Shown piece by piece: positions 1 through 10,984 of a DNA stretch of 64,000 bases. The notes under the pieces were generated by a model, which saw only the letters and a list, made by a program, of their open reading frames with translations, did not search any database and was not told the origin of the DNA. The first letter of the stretch is position 1. Each line of letters opens with the position of its first letter. The position numbers and the translations under genes were made by a program. The DNA is taken from contig OY755039.1 of NCBI GenBank assembly GCA_963576565.1, positions 86,757,207 to 86,821,206 on the forward strand, in the 5' to 3' direction. This DNA comes from Aspidapion aeneum. Lineage: Eukaryota > Arthropoda > Insecta > Coleoptera > Brentidae.

Positions 1-450
1 TAACGTACGTACACATTTTCTGATCCCTTGAGGGTTAGTTATAACCGGAGTACACTGTATCTTCAAAAGTAAAAAATCTTGGGGTAATTTTTGACAGTTC
101 CTTAAGATTCAAAGGTAATTTTATTACTATAATCCAAAAATCTTCCTTCTCTCTTAGAAACCTGTATAAAATTGGCATTTCCTTAATACAAAAATCAGAA
201 AGAATTTGTGTGAAACATTGGTACTTTGCTATATAACTACTGCTATACAGTACACTAGATGTTAATACAAAAAATAAAATTCAAAAAATTCAAAACTCTT
301 TTATAAGATTTATATATAACTTAGGAACAGGAGATCAAGTCACAGATAAATTTAAACAGCTGGTGGCTAAACATAAACAACTATTTTTAAAAGAACTTTT
401 TCTTACAATGCGGCAAAAATGTATAACTCTGTTCCACACGAAATTTGTTT
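1..450 (+). pseudogene. Non-LTR retrotransposon RT C-terminal fragment, cut by window edge
   Basis: From about position 69 one frame reads VKNLGVIFDSSLRFK, then SSFSLRNLYKIG and KIQKIQNSFIRFIYNL. This is the pattern of the thumb and C-terminal region of insect non-LTR RTs: a conserved NLGV.FD block, then a KIQKIQN..RF block. One in-frame stop lies near position 230. No catalytic YADD/FADD motif is visible, so that part would lie left of the window. The frame decays after about 450. Clade cannot be fixed from this piece; Jockey- or CR1-type is likely. Inferred to be a dead relic. Confidence 0.7.
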
Positions 451-1243
451 AAAATTGATTTTTTTGTAACATATTGGTGGGACAGACAGCGGTTATGATA
501 TGTTTGCTATCACCCACAGAGCACAAAAATAATTTCAACGTTAAATTAACGTCAACAAAAATAATAAAGTTACTTTTTACTAGAAAACAACCTAATAGCA
601 TGTAATATTTGTTTTATTAGATCTACATGCTTAGGCTTTAGTAATTTAATGGTTAGTTTTTAGTCATACCAAAATAAGGATGCTCGTACCCATCGGCATG
701 CTGGTGTAGGTGTTTTGAATTAAATTTTTGCACGGCAATTAATATACTCCGGAAGCGGAATGTACTTACCTAACCTCATAAAAATTTATCTTTCTTCCTT
801 TTGCCATCATGCGTCTTAGAAAAGCAAATGTAAAATTTCATTCCAAAAAGTGGAAATAACTTAATAATTGTAAAAACAATTTTTTAGCAATAAAAATGCT
901 TTAGTTTTAGAAATAAAATAGCTTAAAATGGTTGATTAGTGCCTTCAACTCACAATAAATGTGGTAAGATATATTTGATTACTCTGAAAAGACAAATATT
1001 AAAATATGAAAAATAATTAAAATTATTTTAATTTTTAACACACATTCACTAATTCTTTTGACTTACAGAATTCTTCACTTCCCACTCCTGCTCAGGAAAC
1101 CTCTTTCAACTAAAATTGGCAACTCAATGTCTTTTTTTTTGAAAGGTACGTATGTTTTATGAGTTTGGGGTATTGGTTAAAAATGATAGAGGTGGAATAA
1201 TCAGTTTCAGAGTACATGAAATTGATTATTTGATCCATTTTAA
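451..1243. other. AT-rich DNA with a dispersed repeat
   Basis: No coding signal. Positions about 500-640, around the palindromic motif acgttaaattaacgt, match the reverse complement of about 37,770-37,930, so part of this stretch is a dispersed repeat present twice in inverted orientation. The rest is simple AT-rich sequence. Confidence 0.55.
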
Positions 1244-1245
1244 TA

Positions 1246-1430
1246 CAGTCGAACCTCTCTAACTCGAACCTCTATAACTCGAACCTCTCCATAACTCGAA
1301 CCTTTTAAGCGGTCTCTGCACTTTTCACATGTATTTTAACCCATGTAACTCGAGTTTCTATAACTCGAACTCTCCATAACTCGAACTGTTTTGGTTGTCC
1401 GTTCAGGTTCGAGTTATAGAGGTTCGACTG
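1246..1430. mobile_element. 185-bp pogo/Tigger-type MITE, copy 1
   Basis: The element begins CAGTCGAACCTCTCTAA and ends GAGGTTCGACTG, giving terminal inverted repeats, and is flanked by TA on both sides (1244-1245 and 1431-1432). Internally it is built from repeated 'ataactcgaac' words in both orientations. CAGT.GAACCTC termini with TA duplications are typical of pogo/Tigger MITEs of the Tc1/mariner superfamily. A second copy of exactly the same length lies inverted at 50,177-50,361. There is no ORF, so it is non-autonomous. Confidence 0.85.
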
Positions 1431-1523
1431 TATATTTTTATGATTCCAGTGTGAATTTACAATAAGCTATATAACAAGCACTGAAAATTGCTTCGGTTGT
1501 AGTTACACTTCTTTGTTAACCTT

Positions 1524-1575
1524 GTTTCAGCTGAGGATGAGCCTTTTTAGACTCGAAACATGTCCTAAATAAAAC
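1524..1575 (+). ncRNA. Hammerhead-ribozyme-like motif
   Basis: Core parts in order: CTGAGGA (1531-1537), an extra T (1538), a 3-bp helix GAG/CTC (1539-1541 with 1552-1554), GAAA (1555-1558), then C-AT-G and TC (1559-1564), the spacing of a minimal helix III followed by a cleavage site. Outer pairing AG/CT (1529-1530 with 1565-1566) and GTTT/AAAC (1524-1527 with 1572-1575) gives a helix I with an internal loop. Short type-I hammerheads of this kind are known from Penelope-like retroelements. The T after CTGANGA departs from the consensus, so activity is uncertain. Confidence 0.4.
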
Positions 1576-1854
1576 CCGAAACAATAAAGACTTTAGTGGA
1601 GAAGACGTTGAGTTTTTATTTGTAAATATTTAATTGTTATATAAGATAAATAATGTAATCCTCAGTTAAAAGAAGCTTGCGCTTACCTTCGCTGTGTTGG
1701 AAATAAAGTATTTTTTATGTATTTATTTATTTATTTTTTACTAGTAGCAAGGACGTATAGCAGGGAATAATATTTATATCACAAGTTCAGAAGAATATAT
1801 CCCTTTCATTGTCTGTGTTTATCATATGTCGAATATATATAAATATATCATATA
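1576..1854. other. Downstream of hammerhead-like motif; no gene
   Basis: It begins with aaacccgaaacaataaagac and a polyadenylation-like AATAAA context, consistent with the tail of a retroelement, then becomes simple AT-rich sequence. No coding signal seen. Confidence 0.4.
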
Positions 1855-3030
1855 TTTGTCTGAGAAAATTTAAAAAACAGTGAATAACGCAAAAAATTTA
1901 AAAAAATTTCAAAATAAATTGAGTTTTACAACCATTTTTAACACGTGACCAAATGCCGGGAAAGCTACGTAAATATACAAATATTTTTTAACATCAACAT
2001 CTGCAGCATCTGTTGATTTTTTTGCAAGAGCCTCTTAATTTTTAGTACTACGGGACTGTGGAATGCTCTAGGTATACCACATGGAAAAAAGATATACTGA
2101 CCATAGGGTATAGCCTGCTTAGAAAAAGAAAAAGTAGTTTAGCAGGTGATTGGATAGGAATAGAAACATAAGGGTGTACCCTGATTACAGCAAATCCCGG
2201 TGACCTGGGAACTAAAAGTTAAAAGAAGAGGGGTAACACCGGATATGAAATTTTAGACCAGATTTGGCGGAAGAACAAACGACTTCGCTTTAAGGCATCG
2301 ACATTAAGGTCATTAACTATATATACCTACCAAAGTACAAGCTACAAAATGTGATTCTTAGAAGTATCACGATCTCTAGTTTTTCAACGTGAATAAAATC
2401 GCAAAAACCTTGTGAATATTAAGGCTTTCTATAATAAATAGGTAATTTCACAAATATTTTGTAAAAATCAAATTACAAAATAAAAATAAAAAAATATATA
2501 AATTTTACATAAAACTTGTGATAGTAGAAAAAATAAATATTTTTTCACAAGTTTCGCCCAAAAATTTGTGCTAATGCAAGTTCGTTTTAATTTTTGGTAT
2601 ATTTAGTTTATTAGGCAGTCTGTAATGGTTTATAATTTGTAAATATAAATTAAATTAATATAATTTTATCTGCATTTTAAAGAACTAAAATTTAAAATAT
2701 ATTATGATAACCCTATGTAATTGTGTAATCCTTTCTGTGTGCAACTTTAATTTCATACTCTCAAATTCATACCTTGCCTTCGATTTATCTTTACGCCAGA
2801 CGGCCAAACCTACCCTTTCTTTTAGTCACATGACTTTGAATTTAGCTCTCTTGCATATGATCACATGCCTAAAGTAAATCGATCAGCATTCGGTTTTTGG
2901 ACAGTTATTTGGTCATTCCATCTAACCAAAACCGTTTTAAAACAGTCCTCGTACTCCTCGTACTGCATTGCGTGCGCATTGGGATTTTTAGGACGCTTTT
3001 ATGACCGTCGAACGGGTTGATGGAACACTA
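1855..3030 (+). mobile_element. Unclassified TIR element, copy 1 (truncated)
   Basis: About 1.2 kb matches the reverse complement of 21,816-23,612 along its whole length, for example ctgcagcatctgttgatttt and agtcctcgtactcctcgtac. The end near 3,004-3,027 (gaccgtcgaacgggttgatggaac) matches the terminal repeat of copy 2. The left end stops about 240 bp short of copy 2's other terminus, so this copy lacks one end. It lacks the 588-bp MITE found in copy 2 and therefore keeps the original site, a single TA at about 2644-2645. No ORF. Confidence 0.75.
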
Positions 3031-3735
3031 TGATGTTTTAAAAGATCTATAATTACGGATTTGTTATCCCAAGTGGTAGGGCGTTGGCGTAGGGTAGAAG
3101 GCCCGGTTTTCGTCCAGTTAGTGAAAATGTTATGTTTAAAGCCCTAAATCTTTATCTTCTGAAAGGATTATATTCTTGAAATTGAATAATTACCATTCCT
3201 TAATGCTTTAAAAACGAAAAAAAACTTCATTTTAGATACAACTCTGTAAAGCTGAAGTTTCTAGAGAATTAAAAACAAAAATTGTCACTTTTCCTAGTTT
3301 TCGACCTGGTGCTGCCGTCGTTTCGTCCAAAAATTTCTAGCTTTCGACCGGTCTAAAACTGGGGTTTTCCTAGGTCGAAAAACGGGCCTGCGAGTGTCGG
3401 GAACCGGGTATTATTCGACCCTTAGTGAACGAGATATTGGTGTTTATCGCCCACTCCTGGTCGAAAACTGGCAATTTAAAAACATGTTTGCCGTGATTTA
3501 AGAGCAACCGTTCAAACTAGGGACTAAAATTTAAAATCAGATGATTTTTAATGAAAATAGCAGATAAAACATTAAGCGGCGTTTCTAGAGAAGAATAGCC
3601 TCCCACCCGCTCGTACCCGAAACAGAAGTGAAAATATCCTTTCTTGGCAATTCTGCTCAAAAAATTCCCCTCACTATAAAGGACATATTTTTATATTACT
3701 AAAAAGGGTAAACTTTAAGTATTTTATTAGTTTTT
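3031..3735. other. Noncoding stretch with repeated 'tcgacc' and 'tcgaaaactgg' words
   Basis: No coding signal. Several GC-richer words recur here (3,300-3,480) and again at 5.0-6.7 kb and 8.8-9.0 kb, based on ttcgacc and cgactactgg. I cannot assign them to a known element. Confidence 0.35.
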
Positions 3736-3739
3736 TAGT

Positions 3740-4680
3740 TTGCTACACTGATGGATCCAAACTATCAGAGAGGCAAACCACAGGAGCGGGAGTATACGTG
3801 GAAAAACTAGAAGTTCAGAAGAGCTACTCGCTCGGTGAGCAGGCTACTGTTTTTCAAGCAGAAGTCTACGCCATAATAATGGCGGCAACCGTAGAAGAGG
3901 TTCGGAACAGCGAAGAGGAGCTTATATATATATGCTCTGACAGTCCCCACCCTGAAGGCGCTAAACGCACCCAAGATTGCTGACAGCTTGGACTCTTGGT
4001 GGAAGAATGCGCAGAGGCGCTGGAGACCTTAAGCGATGGCAAACGGGTGACGATGGTTTTGGTTCCGGGACATACGGGGTACCAGGCAACGAGAAGGCGG
4101 ACGAACTCGCACGACTCGGGGCAGGAACCGCCTATGTAGGACCGGAGCCACTTTTGGGCGTGACAAAAAGACAAGTGCAAAGCGGACTCAACAAATGGGC
4201 CCAGGACGCGCTATTAAACTCCTGGGAAACAGGAACGGGTTGCAGACAGACCAGAGAATTCGTAGACCGTCCAAAAGCGGCCAGAATTAGATGGATGCTG
4301 GGACGGACACGAAAAGACCTCGGACTGCTGATAGCTACTCTAACCGGACATAACCGGTTGAGGAAGCACATGACACGTATAGGAGTCGAGAATGACCCTA
4401 CCTGCCCAGCCTGTTGACAGGAAGAAGAGACATCAAGACACCTCGTGGCAGAATGCGAGGCCTACGCAAGGATGAGACAACTGCACATGCTCAAATGGGC
4501 AGACTTACTGGACTTGGTAAAGAGAACAGGAAGGCCCAATGAGTTACCCGACCATCAAAGGGAAGTGCAGAGAGTGGGTTAAGGGACAGACTTGGGGCAT
4601 GGCAAAAAGGCCTACTCTGGCCTACTTGTCAGACCTGCGGTTGAACCCCCCACTACCACTACTACTACTACTAAGTATTT
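3740..4680 (+). pseudogene. RNase H and C-terminal end of I/R1-group non-LTR retrotransposon
   Basis: Frame by frame this reads CYTDGSKLSERQTTGAGVY, then QATVFQAEVYAI, a SDSP..ALKAL block, VLVPGHTGVPGNEKADELAR and a C-terminal LTGHNRLRKH..CPAC. These are the conserved blocks of a retrotransposon ribonuclease H (the D in TDGS, the E in FQAE, the D in SDS and the D in NEKADELA), followed by the CCHC-like tail (HLVAECEAYARMR near 4,440). RNase H domains are typical of I-group elements. Frameshifts near 3,950-4,030 and a stop at 4,415 break it. A (CTA)n tail at about 4,655-4,672 marks the 3' end. It is 5'-truncated, with no RT upstream. Confidence 0.85.
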
Positions 4681-4689
4681 TATTTAAAT

Positions 4690-6770
4690 TACAACTAAAT
4701 GAACAGTACTTACATATAGGCTCTTGTTACTTAAACTATTTATAACAATGTACAAATACTACTACTTGATTTTGTGAGGTACCTACTTCAAGTACACTAA
4801 AACAAAATACTTTAAGTACATCAGAGGTTGGTACTTCAAGTACCATAAAATTTCCTTAATATATAATAAAATGCCTATGTAATTAAAATAATTTTTAATT
4901 TGTGTGTTTAATATAGGTAGTACATAATATGATATGATAAAACTTTACTTTACCTACTGGAGTTCTATTGCTCAGACAAATGATAACCTGTTATACCATT
5001 CACGCATCATTTGTTTAGAGCAAAGCATACATATTTATCGTTTGGGATAATCCTCTTAAAGAAGGTCGAGAAAATCTATATTTCGACCATAAAAAACAAT
5101 AAAATAATTAGTATGGTCAAGGCAACCCAGTTTCTCGACCGGTCAGATTTCAAGAGTTCGAATAATACCAGTATTTCGACCCCCAAAAATTTTAGATTTT
5201 TCTTGCAAACATTTCTAATGATATAATTTAAAAAAAGCGGTCGGGAACTGGGACATTGTAGATTGTAGATAATAAAAACTTTCTTCTATGTCTGTTAAAA
5301 TTGATCTAACCTAAATAAATACAACATAAGAGAGAACCAAAGGCAAAAACTTAAAAACCCAGTTTTCGACCGCCTGGTCGAATAATTCAATTTGCCTTTT
5401 CATTATTCTAGTTAGCCGACCCCCCATTTTTTTAAACAAATTCTTAATAATTTTATTTAAAAGATATATTTTTGTATTAAGAAAATCTTAATCTAACTAA
5501 AAAACATAAAATATGTATTATATTTGTAAAACTACTCAACTAATATGCTATTTCCCGCAGGCACCTCCACTAACCAAAAATGAAGACTTAATGAGTAAGC
5601 TTTGAGAGCGTGTGTATGCTCTTAAAGAAAAAATTGCACTGAAGTTGTTTTTGGCGCGATTCTAATCCGATTTTCACCAATTGGTGGGGTGAAGACCAAC
5701 GAACAAATACCCCCACTTAAATTAGGCCGCACATGGTTCGTTTTCTTAGTTTATGTCAAAAATTATCAAAACGGACGAAAACTGGTGGTGGACGGCTAAC
5801 CGAGCAGTTTACCCTACTCTTTCCGTGTTGTGCTTGATGTTTTTTCTCTAATTAATTATTTAACTCATCGTTATAAAACGAGCACATTAAAAGGTAGTGA
5901 GGAGAACGTGCTACAATGCTATTTGCCACAATAATTTGTACAGAGGTTTCGCTAACGCTTTTCATTTTCAAATCTACGTTGCCATTTATGGCATCCATTT
6001 ACGGAATTAAAGCTGAATTCGCGCAAAGGATTTACGGATGTCTCAGCCTGCTGAAAATTAATGAATGTACCTACCGCGCCAATTAAAATTAACTTAAGCA
6101 CGTCTTTCTAGCGACTAAAAGTAAATAACATTATTTTATTTTACTTCTAGTTTCTAATTACTGTGCTCTTTGGTCTATTTATTTTATACAACTTTATATA
6201 AGAGGAGGCACGTACGATAAATGCGTCAGTGTAGTCGGTCATTTTTATGAAATAATAAGAAAAATAATGTAATTAGAAAATTCATCGCTAATCCCATGCA
6301 TTTTGATTCCATTTTTCTATTCATACCAAGAATTTTTACATAAACATAAAACACTGTCATTTTAAAATGACAGTTTAAAATTGCCGTGCACGTTATGTTC
6401 GTTTAAAGTACGAAATTTTAAGATTTTTGCTACATGTAGGTGGTGGCGGAACTACTAATTTTTAGTGAACTGTAAAGTCTGATTACTAAATTTTAGATTG
6501 CATATTATTTGAGAGGTATTTTTGTAGTCATTTAAAGCTCAAAATCGTAAAAATATAATCACAACCTAGTTTTTTTTCTGATGACCGACTACTGGTAGCG
6601 CATAATTGTAAAAATCTACTAGTCGGCCGGGCTGAATATTTTTTTCAAAATCAATAGTCGGCCCCCTTCAACTGCAATGCTTCAGGATTTGTTTGGCCAG
6701 TATTCAGCCATAGTGTTTCTTATGCTGGGTTTATACAGCTAAAAATAAATATTAATATATAAACATTTTT
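4690..6770. other. Long AT-rich noncoding region
   Basis: No gene recognised. Apparent frames near 5,011-5,226 lack any family pattern. Recurrent words (ctcgaccggtc, cgaccgcctggtcg, tgaccgactactgg, tagtcggcc) are scattered at about 5,070, 5,135, 5,370, 5,770, 6,580, 6,620 and 6,650. A palindrome cattttaaaatgacag lies near 6,360. Confidence 0.4.
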
Positions 6771-6814
6771 TTTTTTTTGCGCATTAAATCGCATCACCTA
6801 TGTTTTCGTTTTGG

Positions 6815-7235
6815 CGTAGAATTTTGTTTTCATTTTCGTGTTTTATTGCCATTTTAGGCATTCCAACTAAAACCACTGGTTTAATTAAAAAAATACTTGT
6901 TTTCTTTTTCGTTTTTTTGTTGGTGTTTTATTACCATTTTAGACAATCCAACTAAAGCCACTGGTTTAATAAAAATATATTTGTTTGCTTTTTGATATTT
7001 TTTGGTGTTTTATTACCATTTTAGGCAATCCAACTAAAGCCACTGGTTTAATAAAAAAATACATGTCTTCTTTTTCGTTTTCTTTGGTGTTTTATTACCA
7101 TTTTAGGCAATCCAACTAAACCCACTGGTTTAATAAAAAAATACTTGTTTTCTTTTTGTTTTTTTTTTTGGTATTTTATTACCATTTTAGCAATCCAACT
7201 TAAGCCACTAGTTTAATAAAAAAATACTTGTTTAT
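6815..7235. repeat. About 90-bp tandem array, roughly five units
   Basis: Units carry the shared core ttattaccattttaggca, then atccaactaaagccactgg and tttaataaaaaaatac, followed by a T/G-rich spacer of variable length. The first unit is the most diverged (tattgccattttaggcattcc). The array directly precedes the (ctaactat)n stretch and the 128-bp array, so all may belong to one composite element. It encodes nothing convincing. Confidence 0.8.
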
Positions 7236-7307
7236 TGTACCTAAAAAAATGTTACCCGAGATGTTACCTTTTTTTACAAGCTTTTATTTAGCTTCAGATA
7301 TTCTGTC

Positions 7308-7362
7308 TAACTATCTAACTATCTGACTATCTAACTATCTAACTATCTAACTAACTATCTAT
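7308..7362. repeat. (CTAACTAT)n microsatellite
   Basis: Short repeats of ctaactat/ctatctaa preceded by caagcttttatttagcttc. The same flank plus shorter microsatellite precedes the array at 59,640-59,705, and appears inverted after the array at 42,265-42,300, so it is part of the conserved element and not random simple sequence. Confidence 0.8.
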
Positions 7363-7383
7363 CAAATCTTGTGAAGCGTTGTT

Positions 7384-8030
7384 GACACACTTCCCTTTAT
7401 CCGATTTGGATGAAGTTTGGTACACACATAGTGGTCCTATAACAATACAAAATTAAAAATATCCTCCCACCCCTACCCACACCCCTTCTATAGAAAAATG
7501 TGTTTTTGACACACTTCCCGTTATCCGATTTGGATAAAATTTGGTATACACATAGTGGTCCGATGATAATACAACAATAAGAAAAAATATCCTTCCACCC
7601 CTACCCCCACACCCTTCCATAGAAAAATTTGTTTTTCACACACATCCCGTTATCCGATATGGATGAAACTTGGTATACATATAGTGATCCGATGACAATA
7701 CAGTATTAGGAAAAAAATATCCTCCCACCCCTACCCCCACCCCCTTTCATAGAAAAATGAGTTTTTGACACACTTCCCATTATCCGATTTGGATGATATT
7801 TGGTATACATATAGTGGTCCGATGACAATACAACAATAATGAAAAAATGTCCTCCCACCCCTACCCCCCACCACCTTCCATAAAAAATGCGTATTTGACA
7901 CACTTCACTTCAAATAGCTTTTATAAAATTTGGTATATGCATAAAGGTCCGATGGCAATACAGCCCAAACAAAAAATATATTTCTACCTCTACCCCCACC
8001 CTCTCCTTCCCCCAATAGAAAAATGAGTTT
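7384..8030. repeat. 128-bp G4-bearing tandem array, copy 1 (about 5 units)
   Basis: Units start at about 7384, 7508, 7637, 7767 and 7897, so the period is 124-130 bp. Each contains gacacacttccc, ttatccgatttggatgaaa, tttggtatacac, atagtggtccgatgacaata and a C-rich box of the type cccacccctacccccacccc. The complementary strand of that box satisfies the G-quadruplex pattern of four runs of three or more G. The last unit is diverged and merges into the unique flank aaatgagtttccaaacaact. Open frames here (SSDHYMYTKFHPNR repeats) arise from the repeat and are not taken as protein. Confidence 0.85.
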
Positions 8031-8625
8031 CCAAACAACTCACGATCAGCGATTTCATTATAATCTAGAATAAACTTTTCTGTTCTGTTATTGAACAAAT
8101 ATTTTCATTTAATAGAATAGATAGCTGAGACTAAAAAGTAGAAAATAATATGGTAAAAAAATTTTTTTAAGTCACAAGCTTTTATAAAATGCACTAAAAA
8201 TTAAAAAATAATTTTCTAACATTCTAATATTATCATAATAATAAAATCGATGGCCGCAAATCAAAGCATAAGTTAATCTAAATTTGTGATCTAAACACTT
8301 AAAGAATATTAACATAGCAGGTCATCAAAGATATGTTTGATATGCCGCAATGTTTTGCCATTACCATACCTATGTCAGAAAAATGCTGGGGTATCTTGGG
8401 TCGGGTTGGGTGGGTTTGGTACCTCTGCATTTTTCTGCTAGATTGATTCTTGCAAATAGTGATATTTAATTAATACGGATATCTTATCGTGCTAACATCG
8501 TCAAAATTTCCATCAGTCGGTCATCGCTTTTATTATTATGATAATATTAGAATGTTAGAAAATTATTTTTTAATTTTTAGTGCATTTTATAAAAGCTTGT
8601 GACTTAAATTTTTTTTTTACCAATT
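8031..8625. mobile_element. Distal half of the array element with 95-bp inverted repeat
   Basis: After the array a unique segment (ctcacgatcagcgatttcat) leads to an inverted repeat. The arm at about 8,171-8,256 (cacaagcttttataaaatgc through aataataaaatcgatg) is repeated in reverse at about 8,519-8,604. The loop includes tgctggggtatcttgggtcg. The same segment recurs at 60,620-61,075, where the second arm is cut off. Superfamily unknown; a foldback or Helitron-like non-autonomous element is possible. Confidence 0.65.
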
Positions 8626-9640
8626 TATTTTAAAGATATTTTTAAATTAACTAAGTATTTGTTTTTCTAACGTTTTTATAGTATTTTAATTTTTTGGAAT
8701 TTTGTAAATAAGTAAATAAGAAAGTTTGTTCCTATTGGATTTCTATTTTTTTATTATTACCTCTCATCTAGTATAAAATATCTAGGCCGACTACTGGTTG
8801 AAAATTGGCCGACTTTAGATTTTTGGTGGCCGAGTACTGAAATTCTTGTACATTTTTAATATTTTTCCTTTTAATTAATTAGGCTATTTATAAGTTTTAG
8901 GCAACACACAGGCATTATCTAGGAATCGTTATGCAATACCTACGATGGACTGCACCTAAGTATATATTTTTTTTAATGAATTTTGTTTGAGAAATACTGT
9001 TAGGTGGCCGACTACTGGCGCATTTACCTTAGATAGCTTTTCTTTGTGGGGGGTACTCCCGAAAGTGCTGCTATTCTGTAACGTCCCATGGCTAACTATT
9101 CTCGTACTCCTAGGCAGTGGTGGCGTGTGGTGTAAAAAAAGTACGGCGCAGTGCTTTTTGGGTTATCGAGTGGGCCATTCGAACAAAAATCATGTCGTTA
9201 GTATTGGCGAGTTCGTACAGTCATCGATTAGCTCATCGTTTACAACACTCAAGTTCTTAAATTAATCTTTGATGAATGTCAATTACGTCAAAATCAGCTG
9301 TTTTTTGTGTTCTTGTGTTCGGCTGTGTGATTTTTCATTTTTTTTTTTGTTAAATGCTATAAGGTGTAGTAAGCAAAGTTGCGATGGACGTCTTAAAAGA
9401 TATAGATAGTTACTCAAAACTTGCATGATGAAGATCTGAAGTTAATTTTGGTATCACCAGACCGTGGCATGCCAGAGTTGAAGGGTACGTTAAAAATATT
9501 TTTTCAATGTATTTGTGCAGAGAATCTTTTAGAAAATAAATCAAAATCGCAAAGATTGTATCAGAACCGATTATACGTTCGAGCGCAAATGCCACGATAT
9601 AAATACACACGTAGGATGTAGGCAGAGTTCTGAAGTATGG
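8626..9640. other. Noncoding; scattered 'ccgactactgg' words
   Basis: Contains ggccgactactgg at 8,786 and again at 9,005, with ggccgacttt and ggccgagtactg between them. Frames at 8,987-9,265 and 9,410-9,715 show no family pattern and overlap each other on opposite strands. I see no gene. Confidence 0.35.
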
Positions 9641-9679
9641 AAATTCATTTGTATAGTAAAAAACCCAACAAAAGAAAAA

Positions 9680-9830
9680 GTAAACATCCAGATTATCAAA
9701 CAATGGACAGAACACTACAAGGGACTGCTGCAGGAAACGAGACCCGAATATCTGTTACTAACTGTCAAAAGGTTTATAAAAAAAATGCGATACGCAGAGC
9801 TTCCTCTTACTCAAGTCTGCCAACATAATA
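9680..9830 (+). pseudogene. RTE-like retrotransposon scrap
   Basis: One frame reads IIKQWTEHYKGLLQETRPEYL. That matches the linker just before the RT domain of RTE-like elements, and the DNA is nearly identical over about 45 bp to the start of the RTE-like insertion at 44,414. Similarity is lost after about 9,755 and there is no RT motif downstream. Inferred to be a short relic of the same family. Confidence 0.6.
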
Positions 9831-9834
9831 CAAT

Positions 9835-10245
9835 TTCGAACTTCTTAAACCCCCGAATTTTTTTCTTGTTACGGTCCTGTATATTTGTTCATTCAGAAAG
9901 CTTTGGAAAAGAATGGAAAAGAAAATCACTATTGCCTAAAAATTTCCACAAAGAGCTATGATAGTCGTTTTATCCATACAGCTCCATTCTTTGTCCTGTT
10001 TTTCGTGCAGGCACGTACTCCATCTAACTAATTCGTTACGAGATGGCCTCATATAAGGGCAAACATGCTGCTACACTATGGCGGATCGCTTAAGAGATGG
10101 AACCGCTCCTCTTTTAAATAGTTAACTTCTTTCCAGGCTGCTGCCATTCTTGAAACTAAGAGAGTTAAGTTTTAAATTTGTATGGTCAATCCATAAGCTA
10201 TTTTCACGTCCACCGACACAACCGTCACGTATATTACTATGCGGT
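9835..10245. other. No recognisable feature
   Basis: Moderately AT-rich sequence. No ORF pattern, tandem repeat or long inverted repeat is visible here. Confidence 0.3.
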
Positions 10246-10246
10246 A

Positions 10247-10700
10247 TAGCAGTAGTGGTTTCTCCATAAGTGCACATGTGAACGTGCACTCCCAAATTAT
10301 ACTTAAAAAATATTAAACTTTGATCATTCCTTAATTTAATTAATAATTACCCCAAAAGGATTTCACTAAAGACTGGAATATTATCTAGAAATTAATACCC
10401 GGTATGTATGTGTTTGTATTCATGTTCAAACCAAGCTCGAATCTAATTCTTTACGATAATTTACTGGAACGAAATTCTATGCACCGTGGATGTTATGTCG
10501 CATGCTAATTACGAAATATAGAAAGAGATGAGTACATGTCCCAATAGAATTTTACAATACATAGAATCTGAACCTTCTTTCGGCACCGCGCTTATACAAA
10601 AACTAGCCTCGATGCCGCCCGCACCCCCGTGATGTCTCCCGTGTCCATGGTTTGCATTGCATTTTAGAGCAGTTCACGCGCACTTTTTAGTAGTGCGCGC
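10247..10700. mobile_element. hAT-like non-autonomous element fragment, copy 1
   Basis: It starts cagtagtggtttctccataa, followed by gtgcacatgtg and cactcccaaatt. These match the reverse complement of the end at 26,280-26,351 (cagtggcggttcctccataa). Farther in, ccgtggatgttatgtcgcat matches 26,180-26,210 inverted. CAGTGGCGG-type termini are common in hAT elements. The opposite end was not found, so the boundary at 10,700 is approximate. Confidence 0.5.
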
Positions 10701-10859
10701 TTAGACAACTTCCTATTATCGGTCGGGCGCTGGCGGTTTGTTTTGATTTCGACGATTTGGTATTTACGACAATGGCGGAAGTTTCTAATTCTGATACCAT
10801 TAGCGTGAAATATTTAAAAGCAATTAAATTTTCATCTTTGCCATTCGAACAAAATTTTG

Positions 10860-10975
10860 TTTTTAAATATCCCCCGAAAATGGGTTAGTTGGGTGTATTT
10901 TGACTTATCTCGACAATTTCGTCTGTTCGTGTGTGTGTGTGTGTTCGTAGCTCCTAAACCGCCCTCTCTTTAGTG
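10860..10975. repeat. Dispersed repeat with (GT)n, copy 1
   Basis: The order gtgtattttgacttatc, a (gt)n run at 10,931-10,944 and tagctcctaaaccgc recurs at 20,555-20,700 (same strand) and at 50,870-51,000 (reverse complement). It is a family with a conserved core and an internal microsatellite; class unknown. Confidence 0.6.
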
Positions 10976-10984
10976 ACGGAAAAA

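Noticed and set aside
3060..3125. tRNA-like sequence (ccaagtggtagggcgttggc ... ggttttcgtcc)
   Set aside because: A- and B-box resemblance only; no acceptor or T stem can be formed.
6815..8030. CRISPR array
   Set aside because: Repeats are contiguous 90- and 128-bp units without unique spacers, in a eukaryotic context with no cas genes.
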